Shown here one piece after another: positions 11,246 to 22,239 of a DNA stretch of 64,000 bases. Made by a program: the position numbers and the translations under genes. The notes under the pieces were generated by a model. It saw only the letters and a list, made by a program, of their open reading frames with translations, did not search any database and was not told the DNA's origin. The stretch lies in assembly GCA_022495995.1 (NCBI GenBank), contig JAFEMH010004903.1:122963-186962 (forward strand), read 5' to 3'. Within the stretch, counting starts at the first letter, position 1; every line of letters starts with the position of its first letter. The stretch is from Adenophora triphylla var. japonica (Eukaryota > Streptophyta > Magnoliopsida > Asterales > Campanulaceae).

Positions 11246-11812
11246 AACTATCTCGGCCGGAAGGCCTTAAACCACCCGATTAGGAAAATCATAAAATTTC
11301 CATCCCAGGACACCACCTCGTCCTCACAATTGACCTCGGCGGTCACACAACACTTCAGGATACCACCACGCCCGCACTCACAGATTTCACGACCTCTGAA
11401 CTACGACCAGGCTTGATTCCCGCCAGGGATACGTAGGAATCCTATCACAGGGTCCAGCCATCGACCTATACGGTCACCTAGAACACCACCATATCCTTCC
11501 CATCAACCTATACGGTCACCCAGGACACCACCACGTCCTTACCACTGACCTCGGCGGTCACACGACACTTCAGGGCACCACCACGCCCGCATTCACAAAA
11601 CACTCACCCCACACCCGAACTACGACCAGGCTTGATTCCCGCCAGGGATACGTAGGAATCCTATCACAGGGTCCAGCCTATTGACCTAAACGGTCACACA
11701 AAAGGACACCACCACGTCCTCACATTGACCCTCACGGTCACTTCCTCTCCCAGCACGCGATCCAGATTAGGACCCTTATCTTATCGGCGACCCCACTTCT
11801 TTCATAAGTGAC
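11246..11812 (+). other. 3' untranslated region of the C element with two CTACG/CGTAGG hairpins
   Basis: Two near-identical segments (about 11398-11450 and 11622-11674) contain GAACTACGACCAGGCTTGAT and then GGGATACGTAGGAATCC, so the unit is duplicated about 224 bp apart. Between them CACCACGTCC-type phrases repeat. The same hairpin occurs near the 3' end of elements 2, 3 and 4. Confidence 0.65.
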
Positions 11813-11828
11813 GTCGTCGAGGGGCTTC
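11813..11828 (+). promoter_or_regulatory. Polypurine tract of the C element
   Basis: GTCGTCGAGGGGCTTC directly abuts the LTR start TGTAAGTACCCC at 11829. The same block precedes the 3' LTR in elements 2, 3 and 4, about 15-25 bp after a CTTCTTTCATAAG-like phrase. The family role is to prime plus-strand DNA synthesis. Confidence 0.75.
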
Positions 11829-13288
11829 TGTAAGTACCCCAATCTGGATCACCCCCTTTCAAACACACGGGAAACACCGCAGACTCATCAACGCAGTCTC
11901 GGAGACCTCTCTCACTCAAAACCCTCTCAAAACCCTCTCAAACCCCCAACCAAACCAAGGGAGGAGCCTTCCTGGGATAAAAAGGGACAAAAGGACCTTT
12001 TGGGAATTTTCAGGAAATTGGGAAAGCAATATTGATCCGTACGGACCTCTTTCTTTGTCATAATTACCTAAATCCCCTTAAAGTCCACAATATTCCCTCA
12101 AATCCCGGAAGTAATCATCACTCCCATGCATGGTTGGTCCGTACGGACCTTGTTGCAGCCTAGTTGGTCCGTACGGACCTCTTTGCATCCAGGTTGGTCC
12201 GTACGGACCTTCTTGCAAGGGAACACCATAATTACCAGAATATTCACCATCATCACATATTCCCTCAAATCGAGGAAATTCAAAATTCTGGATAACCAAG
12301 AAGGTCCGTACGGACCTCTTTGCTCCGAAATTTTTACTATAAATAGAGGGCTCCCCCTCCTCATTTTGACACACCTCCCTCTTCTCTCTTCCTCCCTTAG
12401 CCTTCTGGCTCCCCTCTAAGTCCTCTCGAGGCACTCCCGGCCCCTTTCGGATCCTTCCGAGGCCTTCCGAGCTCCCTTGTGGTGCTCCGAAGCCTCTCCG
12501 AGCGCTCCCGAGACGCTCCCGCGCTGCCCCGAGGCACTCTCGAGGTACTCTGAGGCCCCTCGTGGTACTCCGAGGCCTTGCCTGGTCTTTCCACGGTGTC
12601 CCGGCTCTTTCCGAGTCAAACCGACGATCCCAAATCACGCCGAAACTCTGCCCGAGTGACTCCTGCCACCACAACGCACGCCGAACCTCTGCCCGAGTGA
12701 TCTCGACGATCCCCACGCACGCCGAACCTCTGCCCGAACGCAACCTACAACCTCAACTCACGCCGAAACTCGTCCATGAACAACCGGTCCCTCCCGAAGC
12801 AATCCCGATCCGTACCGGAACGCTACTCCGACCTCAAGCACTATTCCCCAGCGGAAGACAGACATGAACCAACATTGGTAAGGCTTCCTTCCTATACTAT
12901 TTCAATACATTTCCATACATAGCATACAATGTAGACATCCGATACAGCATGCATTTTTAAAAAGCACACACACACACACACACACACAACATTTAAAGGA
13001 TATTAGGGGTATCCGAAAGACTCATTTTACGAGGCTACTCGGGTGAGCTCTAATATTCTAATATTCTCTTCCCGGGGAGTCATCTGACCTCCGAACTCAA
13101 AATCTCATCACACAAAAACAGTTTAAAATTATCTTTAAACTGATGCCCTTTTTCAATGTTTTGGGCTTAATAAAAACGGCGTGGCGACTCTACAAAAACA
13201 AAAAAAATGGCGAGACACGTCGCCCCAACGCGAAAGACGCCAGATGCCGGGGCTGCGAAGCCTGCTCGGATCCGGGTAATTTCAGCCA
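11829..13288 (+). repeat. 3' LTR of the C element
   Basis: Begins TGTAAGTACCCC after the polypurine tract. Near the far end it carries TGACCTCCGAACTCAAAA and GGCGTGGCGACTC, both also found near the ends of A-family LTRs. The exact end is uncertain; CA at 13287-13288 is my choice because the next LTR starts at 13290. A CA microsatellite lies at 12965-12988. Confidence 0.65.
12034..12345 (+). promoter_or_regulatory. C LTR promoter: five palindromes and a TATA box
   Basis: GGTCCGTACGGACC occurs at 12136-12149, 12166-12179, 12196-12209 and 12303-12316, with a one-base variant at 12034-12047. The three central copies are spaced exactly 30 bp. TATAAATA at 12338-12345 lies 21 bp after the last copy. 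Each copy is followed by a TTTGCA- or TTGCA-like sequence. Confidence 0.7.
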
Positions 13289-13289
13289 C

Positions 13290-14145
13290 TGTGATGTACC
13301 CGATTTTTGAAATCAAACGGAGTCGCCACGCCATTTTTATTTTGAGGGCCAAAACTTTGAAAAATGCCCGAGATCAGAAATTTGGGTTCGGAGGTCACGT
13401 TACACGCCGGGAAGGACGTTAGTGTGCACCCGGAATGCCTCGTAAAACGAGTCTTCCAAGCTAAAAATTATTTGTGTGTGTGTGTGTGTGTTTTGACCAA
13501 AATAAGTTAAACTCAGAAAAGTAAAAATTGGGAATTCTTTATTAGACTTTGGACAGATCCCATGATTTTTGGTGTGATTTTTGGGTTGAGTTTTGATACT
13601 CAAAAGATTTTTTGAAGTTGAAAACTAATTCTGCCAGAATAAAAAAGGCAGTGGACACTTGATTTTGAAATGGACTTTAGGGCTTTAAAACTCCAGAATC
13701 TGGGAAAAGTCCGAGAATGAAAAATGTTCAAAATACCTTAAATAAGGTTTCTGTGAAAGAACTATCCATTTTGGAGATGATTTGGTGGACCAAAACCTTC
13801 TGGAAATCTCAGATATGAAATCGGGATTTCCAGAGACTGATGAACTGACCTTTAAAAGAAAATTTGAAAAAAGGAGTTTTACTCATGCAAAAAATAAAAT
13901 AAAAATATGTCTGGAAATCTATGGATGTTGGTTACAAAAAGTATTTTGTAGTAAACACAAAATTCCAAGTTTATGTATGTCCAAAAAATTAGACCATGGA
14001 CAGAGGTCTTAGAAAATTGTTACTGGACAGCAACTTCTCAAGAAGGAAAAACATGATTTTAAGGGGGGTTTTGCATCCATGCTTGTCCCCATTTCCCTAG
14101 GCTTTGATTAGTGATCACTAAACATTTTAGTGGTGATCTACTATA
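13290..14145 (-). repeat. Partial LTR of a C-related element, opposite orientation
   Basis: Begins TGTGATGTACCC on the plus strand and soon reads CGGAGTCGCCACGCC and GGGTTCGGAGGTCACGTTAC, the reverse complement of the end pattern of the C and A LTRs. It stops abruptly at the left edge of element 2 and its continuation is not found right of element 2. A GT microsatellite lies at 13472-13490. No coding region. Confidence 0.65.
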
Positions 14146-15750
14146 TGTGAATGTGTGCCCCAAAATTTTTGTTTATTGGAATTCACGCGAGTTTGAAGAC
14201 ATCCGAGTTATTTGAAAAACGGAGTCGCCACGCCATTTTGATTACCTCAAAACTTTGAAAAAAAGGTTTTTATGGGTTCGGAGGTTAAGTTACCCCTTGG
14301 GAAGAACGTTTGGCGTTCACCCAAAGTGCCTTGCCGGAGCAAGTCTCCCTAGATTTCATTAATCGTGTTTGCTTGCGTGCTTTCTTTGTGTGCATGTGTT
14401 TGAAAATAAGGGGGGGAATGTCCCAAGTTGTCTTCCGGACGTACAAACCATTTGTTGGTTGTCGCTCGGGATTCCTTGGAATTTATGTATTTGGGATTAT
14501 GATCCCGTCCTCATCTTGTGACTTGTGATCATCGCATTTTAAACCTCGGGACCCTCGGGACTTGCGTGATCGAGAGAATGACTCTCTTTTGGGTCAAAGA
14601 TGAGGTTCTTTAGGAAGGAATGTCCTTAGCCCATCAATCCTACGCTTTAAGACGGTCGAGCTCGTATAGAGGCTTCATACTCATTCTTAAGCGATAATTG
14701 GAGATATAGGGTTCAAGGTTATCCTTTTCCTAAAGAAATCATGAACCTTTAATGGAAGGAACGATGCAAAGATGAGAACTTTTACACCGGTCCGTTCCAA
14801 GGTTGGGGGAAAGGGGAAATGCATGATGAAAAAATGACTCTTTAATGAAAAGATGACATTTTGGTTTTAGCAAATGATGCTTTTTGATTGAAAGAAAGGA
14901 TCTTTATTGCAAATGATGCATAAAGATACAATTTTTATGCAAATGATGCATTGAAAAAGGGGGTTTTGATGCAAAGGATGCATTTTTATTGAAAAAGATT
15001 TGATCTTTATATGCAAATGATGCATAAAGATAACATTTTTATTGGAAATAAAGATTTTAGGTGCAAAGGATGCACCTTTATGAAAAAGACTACATTTTTA
15101 TGACAAATGAGGTCTTAATGCATGCAAAGGGGAAGGGGGATGATAAAGAAATGATCTTTATGAATAAATGCCAAGTCCCAAGCAAGATATATGAATGCAA
15201 TGAGCAAGTATATCAATTAAAATGCAAGGTTAGGGCGTGCGAGGTTACCAATCGTTTCCTTCGCTTCTTCGGACGGAGCTAGGAGGAGAGGTCGATCTTT
15301 GGTCTTCAAGGAGGAGGGATGTAGCTTCTTGGCCTTCCTTCTTCTTCTTCTTGAATTCCCAGCAGTTTCTTCACGTATTTCAGAGTGTATTGTGTATTTT
15401 TCTCATATATTGTGTGTGTTGAAATGGGTAGAGGAGGGCTCTATTTATAGGCGATGCGGATAAGGCTAATGAAGCCGTGCGGCTGCAGGCCCTTCGCAAA
15501 TGAGGCCGTGCGGTCTTATCCATTATGACTCAGCATTCTAGAACCATGCAAGGTGGCATTATTCTAGAACCTTCTCCCTAATTAAGAAAAACGTGTTTTC
15601 TTAATTAGGAAGGCTCCCTACAGCCCTTATTTTAATTTGGGACTGCTCTGGGACATTTCCGGAACACTAGGAAGGTCCGGGAATTACCGGGAAATTTACC
15701 GAAATGTCGGGAAAATTAACCTAAGGCATGAGCCGATTTGGGTACTTACA
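14146..15750 (-). repeat. 3' LTR of element 2 (A2 type, 1605 bp)
   Basis: TGTGAATGTGTGCCC to GGGTACTTACA. Reads like the A1 LTR at both ends but lacks about 500 bp of it, including the 51-bp stem-loop, and has A2 palindromes at 15474-15483 and 15504-15515 in place of the A1 ones. TATAAATA is at 15449-15442 (minus). TGCAAATGATGCAT-like repeats fill 14820-15110. Confidence 0.85.
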
Positions 15751-15765
15751 GAAGCCCTCGGCAAC
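15751..15765 (-). promoter_or_regulatory. Polypurine tract of element 2
   Basis: In minus sense GTTGCCGAGGGCTTC directly precedes the 3' LTR start. It matches the polypurine tract of the C element in position and sequence, which fixes the internal side of this LTR as the right side. Confidence 0.65.
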
Positions 15766-16319
15766 GTCACTTGCAAGGCGAGTGGGGTTGGCGATAGAAA
15801 AGGATCCGGTCTGGCGAATGCCGAGACGGATTGGGAGACCAAGGTGGTCGAGTGGCCGAACCTTTTGGAAGGCTACCTACGTATCCCTGAGGAATCAAGC
15901 CAGCCGTAGTTCGGGATTAGGATCCGCCTGGGGAAGGAAGAAGAGAAACTGGTCTCTTGCCGGGAAAGAGAAGAGAAAATGACCTAGGAGGTCAAGCAAT
16001 TGATCCTACCGGGGACATGCTAGGAGTGACCTGTGGTCGAATATTTGAACTTTTATGAGGGGGCGCTTTATCACTGAGGAGTGACAAAGAAACAGGTGAC
16101 CAAAGTGGTCGAATGGCTGGACCTTTTATAAAAGGCTACCTACGTATCCCGGAGGAATCAAGCCTTGATCGTAGTTCAAGCATCACTAGATAGTTAGGAA
16201 CGATGTCTAGGATCCTTGAGATTTTGACAATTCGGAGGCTGTCACCTGAAGAAGCTAGAGCTTATGGCGCTATCTCTTTATGACGGAGATAGAGGTAACT
16301 TAAGTTGGGAAACTTGAGC
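15766..16319 (-). other. 3' untranslated region of element 2 with two CTACG/CGTAGG hairpins
   Basis: GGCTACCTACGTATCCC followed by CGTAGTTC occurs twice (about 15870-15915 and 16132-16178). Short open frames here are not conserved elsewhere and I call no gene. Confidence 0.6.
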
Positions 16320-16725
16320 GTACGTCACTATTCGCGGATAGTGGTATCACAAGTTGAAATGATTTGGGCATACGTCACTATTCGCGGATAGTGGTAGCAC
16401 AATTTGAAATGACTTGGGCATACTTCACTATTCGCGGATAGAGGTAGCACAATTTGAAATGACTTGGGCATACTTCACTATTCGCGGATAGAGGTAGCAC
16501 AATTTGAAATGACTTGGGCATACTTCACTATTCGCGGATAGAGGTAGCACAAGTTGAAATGACTTGGGCATACTTCACTATTCGCGGATAGAGGTAGCAC
16601 AATTTGAAATGACTTGGGCATACTTCACTATTCGCGGATAGAGGTAGCACAATTTGGAATGAATTGGGCATACTTCACTATTCGCGGATAGAGGTAGCAC
16701 AAGTTTAGAGTTCTGACAATTCGGA
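16320..16725. repeat. Eight-copy tandem repeat with exact 50-bp period
   Basis: CACTATTCGCGGATAG recurs at 16326, 16376, 16426, 16476, 16526, 16576, 16626 and 16676. The first two copies read CACTATTCGCGGATAGTG, close to a perfect 18-bp palindrome; later copies have GATAGAGG. The copies are very similar, which suggests recent amplification. Confidence 0.9.
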
Positions 16726-16906
16726 GGTTGTCACCTAGTGTTATCCCGTTATAACAGAATTCACGGAGGTGACTGGGAATAGAGCTTGATTGCTTCACAG
16801 ATGAGAGATATTTTCTGAAAAGATGTTATCTTGGTTAAAAGATAACGGAAATTGCATGCCCAGGTGGAAGGTCCAAAGGTGATTGTAATTTCGCTCGTAG
16901 CGAATG

Positions 16907-16947
16907 AGGCCGCCCGGCATGAGATGGAGAAAAGAAGCCGTACGGCT
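16907..16947 (+). promoter_or_regulatory. A2 palindrome pair upstream of the antisense PMD gene
   Basis: A partly decayed copy GGCCGCCCGGC (about 16908-16918) and the perfect 12-bp palindrome AGCCGTACGGCT (16936-16947) lie 147 bp before the PMD ATG. An ATTATTTAAAAT sequence follows at about 16970. Confidence 0.65.
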
Positions 16948-17093
16948 AGAGACCTCGTTTTTTCCAGATTATTTAAAATCGTTTTGAACGGGCATTGGGC
17001 ACTTGTTGCCGCCCACTTCAGCCGAGAGAGAGAGAAGAGAGAGAGAAAGAATTTCGAAATTCTTTAACCCTTTTTTTGCTTCTATCGATTGGA

Positions 17094-19662
17094 ATGGATC
17101 CGGAGGGCAATCCCATACCGAGGCAAGCAAGAAGGAGCATCTCCGCGGCTGCGAGAAGGAGGAGAAAGGAGCTCGTTCGGACGGAGAGGAAGTATGACTT
17201 CCTTACGCCTCCATCGGAGCTTTACCCGGGGAGAAGGGAGCACAAATCGACGAACCCGCGATCGGTTGGGGTAAGCATTCTCATTTTGCTCAAATCCGAT
17301 GATTTTGCTTGATTTTTGAATGATTTAGGGCTTGACCCGAATTATAGGATTTTGAATGATTTTTTGAATGATTTTGAGATGCATGAACAACCTATGAGGT
17401 TAAGAATGTGCAATGTGCAACTTGTTTGATGAAAATTATGAGAATGACTCACTTTTTTCTCGCAAAATGAAGTAAGAATGAGAATTTTTCAAAATATGAG
17501 ACGGAGTTTTTGCCTTGTGCTAGAACTAGGTCAAAATTCTGATTTTCAATGAGAAAACATGATTTTGAAAATGATTCATGCATGCCATTTTTTTTTTGAA
17601 AGAATAATGCTTATGTGCAAAAAATTGTGATTTTGTGCTTTAGGAAAGCAATGACGCGTTTCAAGTGATGAAAGACACGTTTTTGATGCAAAAGATATGC
17701 TAGAAAAACTTTTATGAATGCTTTTCTTTTGAAAATATGTGCACTTTTGAATATATGCATGCTTTTGAAATGATATGAAGGACTGACGCTTCTTTTTGAT
17801 GTGCTTGTCTACAGGAGAACAAGTCTAGAGGACCATCCGAGATAGCGGTCAAGCTTTGGCAGAGGATGCCGGATTTTGAGAAGAATGGGGCAAATCCCAA
17901 GCAGCTGGTGAGGGCTACCGGCTTAGATGCATTCGTAGAGGCCATCGGCAGGGGTGTTCACATCACCTCTAAGAGCAAGGGCTTGGTCCAGCCCTTTCGA
18001 GTTCTCGTGGGACAAGACACATAGCTTTCACCCGAGCCGGGAGAGCCGACAGTGACTCGCCGATTTCACGGCTATTACCGGCCTACAGCTCACCGGGAGG
18101 CCCGTGACTTGGAGAGACCATATTACACCCGAGGAGTTTCAGTGCTTTGGTCGGGTTTGAGCCGATTCCCAAGGGGCCGGGGATGGAGACGCGGAACGTC
18201 GAGGTGGCAGCCGTACTTGCATGCGTAACTTTGCCGCTAATGATGTGACCGCCCAGCACCGGCTAGAGCATTCATATGGTTGATGCTATCACCACCATTT
18301 TTGCTAATTCGGGACACTAGCTATGACTTGCCTCCTCGACTCTCCGGAGGATGTTGATGGGATAGGGACGGCCCTCTTGGGGAGAGGCCGGATTGGCGAG
18401 CTATACTTCTCCCCTGGACATGTACAAAACAAAGGCCGCTTCCATGGATTGCTTCTCATTTGCCCTCGAGGTAGTCTCCTTTCTTTTTCTTTTCTTTTCC
18501 CGTCTTGAGACTTTTATAAGAGAGAAAATGACCTTTTGATGTTTTGAACATGCAGCCCTGGTTTTGCGAGGTGATCGGGTTCTTCCCTTGGAACCAACAG
18601 AGTGATGTCACCATCTTCCCCGCTATGGTTCGCCGGAGGGGAGATGCGAGAGATAAATTCACTGGGAAGACCCGGATTACCTTCGATTACAAAATGGTGA
18701 GGCCGGTCATCAACAGGGATGGGCACGATGGAGTGGACTTCTACCCCGGGGCGTATCCGCAGATTTTGTCGGGAGATGCCATCGAGGTGACGAGGCGCAG
18801 GAGGTGGCTCACTGTGGCCGACATGTGATGTCATTTACTTGGGGGACCGCTTCTCGAGGCAAAGATGGCCATGTCCCTCCATCGACGCCATTACTCCTCA
18901 GATCCTCCAAAGACGGATGCCGCAGCCTGTGGATTGGCCAGAGGATGAGATAGCGAGGTACCAGTGCAAAGCGTGGCCGCGGAGGAGTATTTTGATACGG
19001 GTACCCCTACGCCGTGTTTGTGGAAGCAACGCCCGAGGACGCCACGTAAGCTAGTGAAGCCGGCGGTCACTCGTGGATATGGGGAGGATGAGCCTACCGA
19101 CCCGCCGATCCCTCCCGCGCATCCGTCCTATGTGATCCATGGAGTGCCGAGGAGGATGAGGATACCTGCGTCCCCGATGCTAGGGAGCCCCAAGACACCT
19201 TGCCGCCCGATAGCACCGTAAGTGTACTCTTAGGGTCTTATTCCCTTTTAGCTTTCGCATTTTCTCGCTTTTGCAATTTTCTCGAGATTTTCGAGATTTT
19301 TCTCTTCCTTTCTCGTGTTCCACTCGCACTTACGATAGGCCGGTCGTGCGTAATAGGGCCGGAAGGACATGTGCCGGCCTCTTCGAGGAAGCCGGCTCGC
19401 GCTTCGAAGGCGGCAGGATGCACAGAGCTCGGGCGCAAGAGACGGCACGTCTGGGGCACAGCCTACCTCATCGGCCTCGGAGTACTCTTCCAAAGGCCAT
19501 GCCTCGGGCGGGGACCCAACGCCGACATTCTCGGGAGCACTGGCCGAGTACGGCACGATAATGTCCATTTGTCTCGACTTGAGCGACTGTGAGGACTTGA
19601 TGAGGGAGGCTAGCATTTATGAGCCGAGTAGCGATGAAGATGAAGAAGAATCGGAGGCCTAG
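17094..19662 (+). pseudogene. Antisense PMD gene of element 2, four exons, frameshifted
   Basis: Exon 1 (17094-17270) starts at an ATG and has an Arg-rich block (AAARRRRKELVRTERKY); donor GTAAGC follows. Intron 1 (17271-17814) ends CTACAG. Exon 2 (17815-18470) holds the PMD core: KLWQRMPDFEKNG, then a WDKTHSFH motif and, after a stop, LADFTAITGLQLTGRPV. Donor GTAGTC; intron 2 (18471-18555) ends ATGCAG. Exon 3 (18556-19217) includes FCEVIGFFPW and ends at GTAAGT. Exon 4 runs from about 19339 and ends in an acidic tail (SSDEDEEESEA, stop 19660-19662). In PMD proteins the core aligns with MAIN/MAIL-type nuclear factors. A stop in exon 2 and several frame changes show decay. Sense is opposite to the element. 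Confidence 0.7.
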
Positions 19663-20006
19663 GAGGTCTCTAGAATAGATTTGGAACAAAAACAAACAAT
19701 TTACAATTTTTATGCACAACTTGTTTATTTTTGCTTTATTTGGGCGCCGATGGGGCGAAAACATTGTATTTACATTTTATTTGCTTTTCTAATTCATGCT
19801 TTTTCAATTTGCATATTATCTCGAGCCTTGGGGCGACTTTTGCTTGGAATTGGGGCCAAACCGGGCCAAAATGATTTATAATGGTGTATAAATGCTTGAA
19901 TGGCTTCGGATATGTTTTCGTACAGGTTTTGGTTGAAAAAGTGGGGTGAAAACTCCCTTGGGCAGCAACTTTGGTTGCCGCAGAATTTTTTCGCAGAGGG
20001 CTAATG

Positions 20007-20050
20007 TAGCCGTGCGGCATGGCCTTGAGGGCAAAATGAAGCCGTGCGGC
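20007..20050 (+). promoter_or_regulatory. A2 palindrome pair upstream of the antisense DUF7745-like gene
   Basis: GCCGTGCGGC occurs at about 20009-20018 and at 20041-20050, within ATGTAGCC and ATGAAGCC contexts like those of the A2 LTR. The second ends 139 bp before the proposed ATG at 20189. AATAAAAGC at about 20086 could act as a weak TATA. Confidence 0.65.
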
Positions 20051-20188
20051 TACAGCCTGTCTCGAGCCGGTTATTTTCTCGAATAAAAGCAAGGCTTGGC
20101 CATTTCATTTCATTTTCACTCTAGACTTGTCCCAATTGTTCCCAGAGCATATTTTGGACCTAAAAGCACCATCTTTGAACACTTTGCG

Positions 20189-21680
20189 ATGGAGAATCCC
20201 GTTAGATTGCAAAGGGGGAAGCGAGACCATTTTCTATCCGGTCTTCAATCTTGGGCGAGACATAACTTCCAAAATCACAAGGGACTCGCTTGATTCTTCC
20301 TTCAAGATCAAGTCTTTATGGCATTTGAGGGATCTCCCGCCCGATTGGGATCTCGTTGAGAGCCGCAAAGAAAGTTCTGGGACGTCCGGAGACATGTTTA
20401 CTGCTTTTCTTACAACGAAATTGTCCCAACGCACGAGGACTTCAGAGCCTTGATTGGGGGTCCCGAGATTGAGGCTATATCTATTCCGCTGATCGGAGAC
20501 GTGCCGGTGACGGTAAAGCTTGCATCTTTTCTGCATTCCTTTGGGAGAGGCCGAGAGGATGATGGTAGCCCCTGATAGGATTGACCTTTCCGATATCCCG
20601 GCAAGTTTGGGTCTCCGTATATGGCCGCGACCACGGTGGCTATGGATGCTTTCATTCTCTCGCGTATTCTCTATTTTGTTCACCGCCGAGTCCGTGGGAT
20701 CTCACATAGTGGCCTCTTGGACATGGTCGAGACTCGCAGTGGCCGGGAAGGATATTGTCCCGCCGGGTTTTGGGAGAGACATTTCATGGGATCGATAGGA
20801 TGGCTCGGGAGACCGCTTTCATGAGGTCCGGAGTCCTGGCTATGTTGACTCGTGGGCCGCAGGAGAGGCTCGGGGCTTTGCCTCGGGCTTTGCCGACTCA
20901 GTGCCCTTGGGTGATTTCTGAGAGGTGCACCTAGGCAACAGAATGTGGTAGCCGAGCCGATGATGGCTAGGCTATCCACTTCGGACATCCGTTGGTGGAT
21001 ACCACACCGGAGGTTGCGCATCAGAGGATATTTCAGAGTCTTATGCCGCGAGGGTTCCAGATTCTCGCCGGGTCGTCCTTCTACATACCCCGCTTGGTAT
21101 CCAGCTTTGGGGCTTTACAGAGCCATTGAGTGATTGGGAGGACATCCGGACCATGGAGGTGGTGTCATTGGATATGAGAGATCCAAATGCCTTCTCTTTC
21201 TTCTCGAGGGCTTGGACACATACCGCTTTCCCACCTGTGGCTATCTTCAGAGCAGAAGAGCACCATCTTGACCACCTCGTCTACTTGGACTCGGTACGAG
21301 AGGGAGATGGGAGCGACTCAGCTATCTTGGAGGATAGACGTCGAGCTTTATTGGGAGCCGATCGTGACTCGAGTAGGACTCGAGGGAGACCGAGGCTAAG
21401 GCGAGTTGCCATAACCAATCGTGTGACTTGGTCGAGATATGGAGGCTCGGTACAAGAGATTGTCCGAGGTCGCTCCTTTGACCGAGGCTCGAGGGAGGAG
21501 GTGCGGACTCGTGCTCGTATAGAGAGAGCGCTCATTGACACGGGGTTGGTAGAGGCTCCAGCGAGGATACCGTAGGTCGGGATGAGGGATACCGACATTA
21601 TTGAGAAGAAAAGGAAGAAGACTCGACGAGGCCGAGGAAAAGGGAAGAAGACCGAAGAAAACTCGCCGAATGACGACTGA
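20189..21680 (+). pseudogene. Antisense DUF7745-like gene of element 2, frameshifted
   Basis: Read across frameshifts, it contains LWHLRDLPPDWDLVES, then a WD..F.YNE-VPT-DF block and ISIPLIGDVPVTVKLASF, matching the layout of the corresponding gene in elements 3 and 4. This pattern (tryptophan-aspartate, then PT.E.F) resembles plant DUF7745 proteins; the family name is from memory. The C-terminal stretch (21126-21575, then past a TAG to 21680) is very basic (EKKRKKTRRGRGKGKK), a likely nuclear signal. Function unknown. At least two frame changes occur near 20300-20450, and more between 20600 and 21100. I chose ATG 20189 because it places the palindromes at the usual distance. Confidence 0.55.
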
Positions 21681-22187
21681 CAAGTCTTTTCTCAAGATCC
21701 TCTTATTGCCATTTGCAAACACATTAGTTTATTTAGGCATTTTATTGTATTTTAGATCTTTTTAGCAGGTTAGCAGAGTTAAGAGGTAGACCGTGCTTGA
21801 ACTCATCAAGAAGTTTTTAACTTGTAATGAACAAGGCATATTATCTTAAAAATTAATCAAGACACATTTCATGGAAATTCAAATGTCTTTATTGATTGGG
21901 ACCCGTTTTATGAAAACTGAAATGCCCTTTACTATTTAGGACGCACTTCATGGAAGCTTAATCGTCCTTTTTATTATTTAGGACACATTTCATGGAAACT
22001 TAATCGTCCTTTTTATTATTTAGACCGAACCATATATGGCTGCCTACGTTCCCCTTTTACAAGAAAGGCTAAGGGGCTCAGGTCTTCGTAGTTCATTCTG
22101 GTGAACCAATTTTTTATGTGCACTCGTCTTTTGCCTAGACCGCCCTTTTTGGGGTTTTCAAATTAGCCGGGCATTACTCTTTTGCAC

Positions 22188-22239
<52 letters not shown>

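Larger units (their letters stand above)
8024..13288 (+). mobile_element. C-family Tat-type retrotransposon, 3' portion
   Basis: Sense is plus: a polypurine tract (11813-11828) is followed directly by an LTR starting TGTAAGTACCCC, the same start as A LTRs read in their own sense. Internal DNA left of it carries an antisense PMD gene and minisatellites, as in element 3. The left end is interrupted by element 1; gag and pol of this copy are outside the window. Confidence 0.75.

Noticed and set aside
10540..11283. 247-residue open frame rich in Arg and Thr
   Set aside because: It crosses the 43-bp tandem array; 43 is not a multiple of three, so all frames repeat and the open frame is a by-product.
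12078..12743. 221-residue open frame on the minus strand of the C LTR
   Set aside because: It runs across the LTR promoter and palindromes; composition is driven by GAGG and CTCC repeats and no family is recognised.
16320..16725. Evenly spaced repeats that look like a CRISPR array
   Set aside because: The whole 50-bp unit repeats, so there are no unique spacers; the DNA is a plant retrotransposon.
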